From positions 24,368,599-24,432,598 of the forward strand of contig NC_088309.1 of assembly GCF_910592395.1 (NCBI RefSeq): a DNA stretch of 64,000 nt, written 5' to 3'. This document shows positions 55,675 to 64,000 of this stretch, one piece after another. A program made the position numbers and the translations under genes. The notes under the pieces are model-generated. The model did no database searches. It saw only the letters and a program-made list of their open reading frames with translations, and was not told the DNA's origin. This stretch comes from Lineus longissimus. Its lineage: Eukaryota > Nemertea > Pilidiophora > Heteronemertea > Lineidae. Position 1 is the first letter of the stretch. Each line of letters starts with the position of its first letter.

Positions 55675-58111
55675 GTTTCCAAATTACTTCGCACGGATGG
55701 TGCCCAGCTATGAAAGGAAAGTGCCATTCGGCGCCTTACGCACACACGGTTAGTTTCTGCTTTCGTCACCAGATTGCATGCCTCTCACTTAGACCGCTAG
55801 GTTTTTTTTCGTGCTGCTAAACGTGTAGTCTAATTTGTTGCGTGATCGGAATGCCTTATCTCTCTTGATTATAGACAACAATGCCCTTGGAGAAATGATT
55901 GTTACAGTTTTAATGGGTTCCCCGTTCACATTCACTGTTGGCCCAACTATCTGTCTGGCGGAGTCCACCAGACGACCCCAATAGTCTGCCGGTCGCATGT
56001 TAGTTGGCGCGTTATTGTTTGCGCGTCTTATGAGTATACTACAAGGTATGCGTATGTTTCAATCACCGCAAATCTGCTAAGGAAACGCCAATTTGTCTCT
56101 GGTCAAGGTGCGCGGCAGTGGCGTGTGTAATTTTTCATTGAAACGACCACAAATGTAAACAACACTAATATGACACTCAGTGTTGGTCGAAAAGGAAACC
56201 GAGCAGATCTCGATCTTGACCAGTGGTGTAAAGAAAGGAGAAAAATGGTGGAGTGTAATAAACTGTGTCCCAGTCCCTGTATATCATGGTTACGGATTCT
56301 TGGTTATGGTTTACACCATGGCCGTCATTACCTCAGAGTAGCGCATAATAAAAGCCCTTGTCCCCGAACACTTTCCGAAAACGTGACATTTCAAAATTTC
56401 CCGGGTGCAATGTTTTTCAGTGTTTTTCACTTCTAGACATTTCAAACTTACACCGACGAGATCAGTTCAGCACCGGAATGTCCCTATGTTTTTCGCTCAG
56501 TCCAGACGAAAGACGCAGTACTGCGAGCGAAATGCACCAATAAGCTTTTCTCAATCTCATGATCATCGTCGATCTTCCATAAGACGCGTATTTAAGGTGT
56601 TGAAGAGTTTACACTCGAAATACTCCTCAACTTGATGAGTATCATTAACATTTCAATGATGTAATTAAATGGATAAAGAGTGTGAACTTCATCATGAGAA
56701 AAAAAGTAAAAAAGATAATCGAAATTCTAGTTCTTTTAGCTCGATATGAAGCTGAAATGAAATTCAGTTCCGTCCGTTAAACAAAAACAAATTGTTGGTG
56801 AAGGTTAATGCAATGAACTGGCGAACCGCTATGAGGATCACAAAGGACATGTCGATTATTTTATTGTTGATTTCTCCGATTAAAAAGTTGAAGTACAAGA
56901 GATTACGTTATGAATGCGTCATTAAGAGTTTTCGTGCCTGGACAGAAAAGGGCCAAAAGTTCGATCACCGGTGGCATTATTTCATGAGAATCATTATATC
57001 GAGTTTATGACTGGGCCGTGGCATTTTCATCCTGAGATCAGGCTTTTTTTACTGCCACGTCATTTACAGAATATCGAAAAGAGGTTGAAAAACACTGTTT
57101 ATATCAGGATATGTGGCATTTCAAGCGTTTTGTCACGTCTTTTATATACGGGGGCTCGTTGAGAAAGATCATCATCAAAGCTGATACAAGTATTACATGA
57201 CTAGAACCTTAGCCTTACTTTTCTCAACCCGAAGTTCGAACCTACGGTTGAGAACTGCCCTCACCTTTGCTTTGTCGAGAGACCCAGTCGCCCGGCCCTT
57301 CTTGCTTTCTGGTCTCTGAGTCTCCAAGTTATGTTTAGTTCATTGTTTCTATATACATGTACATGTACCTCAAAAATAAATGACAACTTTATCGTTCACC
57401 ATTTTGGTACACAAGCTATCGCAACGTTCCTTATTTCGCACTTCGTAGCTCTTCGTCATTGTCCCCTCTTCCACTTGTCCCAGACTTTTCCAATTGTGAC
57501 AAGAATATCCCCCCATTCACCAAGACTCCCCATCCTTTCATGCTATACTATAATTGGCAAGTCGGTTATTTGACACACTTTGTCTTCAAAGAAAGAAACG
57601 TCTTGTGCAGCGATTCCAGGGGCACCCAATGCATGTGTCTCCACAATCGTGACACTTTCTCACCGAGACTAAACTGCAGTTTTTAACACTAGGCTATTGC
57701 GCATTTTTGCAAAACATTGACAAGGACGTTTGTCATGCAGCAGAAGGTTGTTCGCGGCTCATTCATTGGTTGATAAAAATCGACCTGGTCAGAACTGAGG
57801 TAAACTTGCATTATTTAAGAACAATTTCCCGGGAGCGCATACGCTTTTCGACCGACGGCCCCTGACGGAGTAAAGGTTCATCTGGATAGCAGAGACAATT
57901 GATTCCTCCCGTTGATACCAGCAACACGAGACACTGCATTTTCTTTGAAAGTTTCTGGATTTCGTTTCTGAAACGGAATAGCTGAAATTTACTCGGCTTT
58001 CGTGGTGGGAGACAAAGGAAGGCTACACCTGTTGTGAGCCTGCACGCTGTCAGATCCTGATTATCATTGCTCTCATAGCCAGAGATGCACTGTGACTGTT
58101 AGCTAATCATC
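55675..58111. other. Divergent intergenic region
   Basis: No gene recognised. It must contain the fibrillin-like promoter and 5' UTR towards its right end. Open frames at 56170-56640 and 57331-57686 lack recognisable motifs. A TACATGTACATGTA motif run is near 57353. Confidence 0.45.
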
Positions 58112-58245
58112 ATGGTTTCTCTAAGGATAATACGAGACATTTTCGCTGCATTTGTGATCAAAATACTTTTACTTCAAACGTTCCAAGGATGTGCTGTGTT
58201 AGGACAGCAGGATTCGAACCAGCGGAGAAACCAAGCGTACTACGG
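58112..58245 (+). CDS. Fibrillin-like gene exon 1 (signal peptide)
   Basis: ATG 58112; encodes MVSLRIIRDIFAAFVIKILL and on to QAYY. The hydrophobic core ends near GCAVLG (signal cleavage likely around 28-31). Donor TACGG|GTAAGC, phase 2. Confidence 0.78.
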
Positions 58246-61200
58246 GTAAGCGACTTATCGTATGCACCTGAGCCGTTTAACCCTGTATGACTAATTCCAA
58301 TAGCATCTTTACGTCTATCTTCATCACCAAGAACGTTTATTGATTACTAGACTTGTGTTATAGCAAACATTTTAAGTGAAATTACTGAAAGAAGAAGCTG
58401 ATGTTTTCTCGGTTTTCGGCCTATAGAACTTTGTTATTATAGCACCCCGACAGCGGTAGGCATCGGAGCTTTGAAAACAGCATTCATTCCGCGTATTGTC
58501 TTAGACTTTAATTGTTTTCATGATTTCAGAGTTCCATGCACAAATAAAAGGCTACGTGTACGAACATATTTGCTCTTTATCAAGTGCTGGCGATAGCATG
58601 CCAGGTGATAAAAAAAACCTGATGAGGTTAGGGGTTAGCCGACATGAGGCTTGCTGGGCAGGAAGTGGCATTTTTCATTGAAAGGTGTCACCCTGAGATT
58701 CAGGGCCACGTTTTCACCCATATTCACCTCACAAGAGAGGGGCATTTATGAAATTGAAAAACTTGTTACGCGACGATGAGGTATAATTATGGTATATAAG
58801 CATAATATCATACTGTACGAATGTTATATACGGTTTATCGTCATTGTGAGTATTCAGTTTACCGCTGAACAACAATTTGCCGCTGTAATTTTGTACCATG
58901 CAGATCTTGGTCGGCCTGTCCATGCAGGCTGACTGGCGTCGATCGCAAAACTATATATATTACGGTAGTAACTTCCGACAATGACTAAAGACTTTATTAA
59001 TCTGCAGTGGTCAAAATCCTTATCCGGATGGGTGGAGATATGCGTCCTTCCCAAGTCTTAGTTGGGATTTCAACAATGCCAAATCTGGGCCTATATTTCG
59101 ACACGAAACACCGGGTGTCCTTGGAAGATAACTAAAAGTCCAGATAATAACAGTTAGAAAGCTTTTACACACTTGTCAGTCGGTATTATTGGAGTGGGGG
59201 GACTCACGTTAACAAATGGCCTGTGGTACCCTGTAGCTTCAGCTTATTTGTCAACATGCCTAATTCAGCTTGCCTGGGAGAGAACACCGAGGGAGGTCCA
59301 ATTCTCTTTCGGTTAGCTAGGGTTGTTGACAGGCTATTTTAGACACAGCCTATTCTGACCTCAAGGACAAGGCTCATGGACTGTCATCCTTTTGTTGTAG
59401 TCGAAGCAAGGGGCAGAAAATAAGGGGCAGGACCGGCCAATTCTCATCCGCAAATACCAGGATCGCTCCGCCATTGCACACATTCCTGAGCTTGGCAATT
59501 AAGTGCCGTGTGTGAAAGGCCCTGCATGGATGGCCCATCCTGAGCTTTAAAGCACCCCCCTCGGTAGCTAGATATAAACACGCCAGGGAGAAGGACGCGG
59601 CCGTGACATTGGTTCAGGTTTTCAAGGATAAGACTACTAGTATTAGCCTGGGATGTGCTCTGCTCATTGGTTGTAGTGTATGTCCTTAGCAGTAAGCTTG
59701 ACTTTGTCCTTGGCTCACGGTACAAACATGTTGGCCTATGTCTTTGTCGCCCGCCTTTTACCCGAAGGAACCAAATAACGCGCAACGCTAACGCATAAGC
59801 GCGGTCGCGTCCCGGTGCGAGACTGCCAGATGTCGTCATCCTATATCTTCCTTTTGGCTGCCGATCTTGGAAAGGACGATACTGACATCAAGGCCAGGAC
59901 TGCGTCTGGAGTTTTGGCCTCGCAGTTCCACTGCGAAAAATACCTTAACATGCCTGGTCCAGCTTTCTCTGTAAATACTGGATATGAACAGATCGCTTCG
60001 CCATTTTTTGCTTCAGCATCTTGGGAAGAGGTTCTCATAGTACATTATGCAATGCATTATTGTCCTGTGCTCTAAAAACATGTCAGACCGACCGCTTCAG
60101 AACACTCTTATATGAATGTCTTCTATCTGCAGTCATCATTCTCTCGTACGTATTGTGTAGGCGGAATTTCTTTTTTCATTTCGAATAACTGAACTAGAAA
60201 GACGTTTTTCCTGTCATATTCCATTACGAACTGCGGTATTGTGCCAGATCAACAAAAAAACTATGCTTTCAATTCAGTCTCGAATTATAGCATCATGATT
60301 GCCGACCGTTTTCAACTTCATTGTTTAGGGTTGTCCCTCGATCCGATTCATATTAACCCCATCGGGTAACGGTAGACCTATACTTGCGTCTCAATGTTGA
60401 CAAGTCCTAATTGCTTAATGATTCCAAGTGCTAGTCAAAATGGTGATGCCTGTATAAGCAACCATTGAAAGAGTTATGATCGAGAAAATACTTTTTTCTA
60501 AGGCCTATTTACGTGTTGTTGTCTGCTTCCTTTTGATTATGTTTATGATTGATTAGCTGTGAATCTCTACAAAGTCTTGACTTTTGTTCAAAGAGTTGGA
60601 CAAACCACGATCAATGTGTAATAAACCTTTGAAAGCAGTTTTTTCCACAAACTTGACCTATAGTGTAAGTGGCTTTTTATGCCAGAAAGTATGTCTTAAA
60701 CATTTCGGTCTCATGTCAAACGGCTCGTAAATTAAATGTTGCTTGTTTGGTTCGGGTGTCATGATTTTTCAAATGATCAAACACTTTTCCTGAGTATAGT
60801 CCCTTATGCTGTATACACGTACCTATACGGTTGTTCCCCGTTATTTTTCGCACCATTCCCGCTGGAATTATTATTACGTTTCTAATGACGTCATGTGCGA
60901 AGCCCATGCTGACAGCCGTATAATGCAGCAAGTCCGTTCTATGATCACGAGAAGGCTTCAAAATCGAAAATAGACGATTTTGAGAGGCAGCCTAAATTAA
61001 CTCATTCCTGACACAGTAAACGGATAACCTTGGTGGCCTGACCGGAATGCATAGGCCTAGTTCAGACGTATACCACCCCGGTTACAGTGATGATAGTTCA
61101 ATATAGGCCTATGGCAATGTACTTACTTCCATATACTTAGTATAGGTCCCTATGTTTACGTAATTTTTAAAAATTCCCGATTACCCGTCTTGGGTATCTC

Positions 61201-64000
61201 GAATGTCCCCGTGACACAGAAACGTAACAAATTAAAAAAGCTACTGTAGCATTCATACCACATCGCATTGTAAAAGCACATTCTTTACATTGTGTAATGC
61301 ATGTAAGCTTATGAAAGGAATCTCACTTGTGGTTATTGTAGGAAGTACAGTTGAATGAAAAAGGTTTCGGTAAAAACGCGACTATCATCCTTTGTCCTGT
61401 GGTAACCATATTTGTGTCACACATTGTTCGATGAGGCGAAGTTCAAAGTGAAAATCCATGTGTACTGCAAGTGCATGCCAGTCCAGCATCAGTTATTAAA
61501 AATGATTAACCAGCAATTTCCACATCATGTATGCCGCATTAACCCTGCGTCCTGGCGGGGACAGTCAGAAAGTTCCTCAGTGGGAAAACAAAGTATGCCT
61601 TTTATACTTTGCCGCTTTCGAACAAAATGTCCTCTGTGGCTAAGTGTCACCAGTTATTCTTGGAGTCAACATTGTCATGGATGTGGTATGATAAATATTT
61701 CTTTTGCGGATGTGGTTTTGAAGGTGGTAAACCAAAATATTGAAGGTTCCGGTCCTTAATAATTTTATAATTTATTAGTTACATAGAAGCCCATTCCGCT
61801 CGAAAATTTGAAACGGTTGAATATGAATCATAAGTGTCCTTGCAAGGTATGAGACACAAATCACTAATCAGTTGATCATTAATGATAGTGCTACCAATGA
61901 AAGTTCGCCATGAGCACATCGCTGTTTAAAGATTAGCACCGAGTGGCGGTATGGCAAGGTTTTTTCACCGCTTGTGTGGCGCTGTCATTCAAAAAATCTA
62001 ATATTAATGGTCAATTTCTATTCTAAAACACACCAATCTCATACATTAGACAATACACCGAGAATCTCATTTTGGCATATTTTACCAACCCAAGAAGTTA
62101 TGGTGTGTGGTCAAAACGAGGCGTATACATTAACCAATTAAAAAAATGAAACATTGAAACAATGGTGTTTTTGAATTTGATTAACCCGGCTTTCCTTTCA
62201 GTCCGAATATCTGTGGAGGAAGAGCCGTCAGCAATAGTCAGAGCTGCTGTCAGGGTTGGTCAGCTGTCCCGTCCAATGGTGGATACAGGTGTTCTGTTCG
62301 TAAGTTGACTACAAACATTAAATGTATTAGGCAGGTTTCACAACCGTTAGGACTTTTTGACACCATAGACTTTCGAACTGCGTCGCTTGTGTAATACACA
62401 AACAACGACGCATTACGAAATTCTCTGGTGTCATCAAGTCCTGCGCGAATTTATTTACGTGACACTCGTAAAACAGCTTCCGTGGTGAATAGAACGATGA
62501 ATCCGAGAACCCTTCAAAGCCTTCGTCGATAAGTCCATTTACATAATCGTCGATCTTCGTAAAGGGTGCGGAACATCGATGCTACATCTTACTAACCCAG
62601 TAGACACCTACCACTTTCGTCAAAGAGAGAACGAAGCTAATACATTACCGTATTACTTGTCATGATAATGCAGAGAATGAAAACCTCCAAATAGTATTTT
62701 ACCAGGTTTCTTTTGGAAAATGTTTTGCATTTTAGTTTTATAACTATATCAGAAGGCGAAAAAAGCGCAGTCCGAATCCATTCGCTGTCCTATCTTATTG
62801 TTGAAAAACAAAAGTATTTAGGTCTTGACTAAGATCCCTTTGACTTATATCTGTCTACATGTATCTCTTCTTCAGCATCATGTCGAAGCTCCTGTGGAAC
62901 GGGAACGTGTATTCGACCCGACCTATGTTACTGCCCAGGAGGTGTTGTACAGACCCAACCATGTGGTGCAGGTAAGACAAAAGGGTACAAGGCTGTAAAC
63001 GTGTTTTTGGTATCATTCAAATCGTGAATTTTTCACAACAGGGCCAGGTTGTCAAAAACTAACGTGAATGATTGCGGCTGCGGGATTCCATTCGAAAAGC
63101 GTGGATCTGCAGGACGTTTTTGTTTCAATTTTTTGCTTGTATGAACAGTTGTGAATGTGTGGTTCATTCCAAATGGTAAAAAATGCGAATATTTTGTGTG
63201 CGTTTTGTATGATTGATTATGATGATTGATAAATGTAAGCTCTAATGATAGAAAATTGTGATGGCACCTTGCTTGACTTCTTGAATACCCGGGTTCTTTA
63301 CTCTCAATCCCTCTCTTCAGTTGACCCTAACTGCGACCCAAAGACAAGAGCTGAGGCACAGCAAGGTAGACTTCATTGAGATCACTCTTAGCACTTCGTC
63401 TCAAAGGCCTACCTTTCTAATGAGGCCAACTAAACTATTGAACACTTTTATAAAAGGGCTACGACTGAAATATTTCGTATTTTACCTCAGGGGCAGGTTC
63501 AGCAATGTCTGTACCTTGTTTGGCCGACGTTTTTGCTCATCTTCTTTCTGTCTCTTGAAGACTCTTCACAAGAGTTGGAATACCTTTTGATATTTTATTC
63601 GCCCTTAACCTCCTCCGGATTGTTGAGAACCTTAAGAAAGTATTTCCCACTCCGTCAAAATCCTTGCGATTTGTAGAAAACCTACCTGGGTGCCGTATAT
63701 TTGCCCGTAAAAACCTTTATTTCTCGGTTGTCATAGATCTGCGCTCCTGTTAATATGACTCTGTCGGTGTAAAACAATTCCAAGATTAACAGAAGTTTCC
63801 CTTGGATAAAATAGAAACATAGAAGTGAGGATGGGATAGAATAATTCATTGATTACCGTTTAAAGGGTCAATGTGGGCACTGTGTATATTTGTTTGCTTA
63901 CCATTGGCGACCTGTAACTCGCAATTCATGTACAAAATTCCTCCCTCGCAAGACCAGCGAAATCATTTATGAGAGACCAGCTTTATATAGTGTAATGTGG
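58112..64000 (+). CDS. Fibrillin/LTBP-like extracellular matrix protein, 5' part (continues past the window)
   Basis: Exons 58112-58245, 62202-62299, 62876-62971 and probably 63321-63375 join in phase. The protein starts with a hydrophobic signal peptide (about residues 10-31). A dibasic QRRN stretch and then GPNICGG start a Cys-rich unit with CC-x-GW (60-64), followed by an EGF-like module SCGTGTCIRPDLCYC (83-97). This order matches the N-terminus of vertebrate fibrillins (GPNVCG, CCPGW, then an EGF module with CGDGFC..CTC). Fibrillins are secreted and assemble into microfibrils; LTBPs share this N-terminal pattern and cannot be excluded. The remaining EGF/TB repeats would lie beyond the right edge. 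Confidence 0.82.
58246..62201 (+). other. Large first intron of the fibrillin-like gene
   Basis: No nested gene recognised. Frames at 59444-59839 (-), 59815-60075 (+) and 61412-61759 (+) have no family motifs or splice support. Confidence 0.5.
62202..62299 (+). CDS. Fibrillin-like gene exon 2 (N-terminal Cys unit)
   Basis: Acceptor gctttcctttcag. Encodes PNICGGRAVSNSQSCCQGWS and GGYRCSV. The first T completes Gly with the GG of exon 1, giving GPNICGG. Donor GTTC|GTAAGT. Confidence 0.88.
62876..62971 (+). CDS. Fibrillin-like gene exon 3 (EGF-like module)
   Basis: Acceptor tctcttcttcag. Encodes PSCRSSCGTGTCIRPDLCYC and PGGVVQTQPCGA; six Cys in EGF spacing. Donor GCAG|GTAAGA, phase 1. Confidence 0.88.
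63321..63375 (+). CDS. Fibrillin-like gene, probable exon 4
   Basis: Acceptor ccctctcttcag at 63320. In the phase set by exon 3 the frame reads VDPNCDPKTRAEAQQ before a stop in the intron; donor CAAG|GTAGAC. No family motif confirms it, so it rests on phase and splice sites. The ORF in another frame here is probably spurious. Confidence 0.45.
63376..64000 (+). other. Fibrillin-like gene intron at right edge
   Basis: No coding sequence recognised; the gene presumably continues beyond the window. Confidence 0.45.

Noticed and set aside
58206-58216. Perfect B box (GGTTCGAATCC on the minus strand) suggesting a tRNA gene
   Set aside because: It lies inside the fibrillin-like signal-peptide exon (QDSNQR) and has no A box or cloverleaf around it.
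61412-61759. 115-codon ORF in the fibrillin-like intron
   Set aside because: Odd Cys/His content but no domain spacing and no supporting splice sites.

Overview
This is a stretch of animal nuclear DNA. It is A+T-rich and intron-rich, with GT-AG introns, many short palindromic ACATGTAC-type motifs, and small non-autonomous repeats scattered through introns and spacers. The gene content (a TWK-type two-pore K+ channel, a MARCHF2/3-type ubiquitin ligase, and a fibrillin/LTBP-type matrix protein) fits a bilaterian invertebrate. The general look suggests a marine lophotrochozoan, but the sequence alone does not prove this. All exon models below were built by hand from splice sites, reading-phase agreement and recognisable family motifs.

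Layout. (1) 940-1671 (+): one long open frame for a 243-residue, Ser/Pro-rich, probably disordered protein of unknown function. (2) 8910-30383 (+): a two-pore-domain K+ channel. Two paralogous first coding exons (8910-9408 and 20430-20934) both end in phase 1 inside the first selectivity filter. Only one downstream exon (29707-30383) can complete either of them. The natural reading is alternative first exons giving two channels of 391 and 393 residues that differ in N-terminus, TM1, extracellular cap and first pore helix, and share everything else. A small acceptor-bounded open frame at 28432-28577, in the same phase, could be an alternative terminal exon. (3) 38084-50578 (+): an eleven-exon gene for a 449-residue protein I do not recognise, with phases matching at every junction. 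(4) 52269-54769 (-): a four-exon MARCHF2/3-type membrane RING-CH E3 ligase, convergent with gene 3. It has a long Ser-rich C-terminal extension, a PDZ-ligand terminus, and one intron that appears to use a GC donor. (5) 58112 to the right edge (+): the 5' end of a fibrillin/LTBP-like gene, divergent from the MARCHF gene; the gene continues past the window.

Repeats: two inverted copies of a ~120 bp palindromic MITE-like element (2760-2879, 49852-49969); a tRNA-Glu-derived SINE (about 4300-4480) with a related palindromic fragment at 16263-16345; a dispersed GACCACCCCGG repeat (33596-33755, 38320-38580, 45061-45213); a long foldback at 55527-55674; a 24-bp perfect inverted repeat bracketing 10268-11232; several minisatellites; and GAT-rich microsatellites. 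No CRISPR arrays, rRNA genes, intact tRNA genes or viral genes were seen.

The most interesting part is the K2P locus. Exon choice there swaps the extracellular half of the pore while keeping the cytoplasmic and second-pore half constant, and the splice junction cuts the first selectivity filter.
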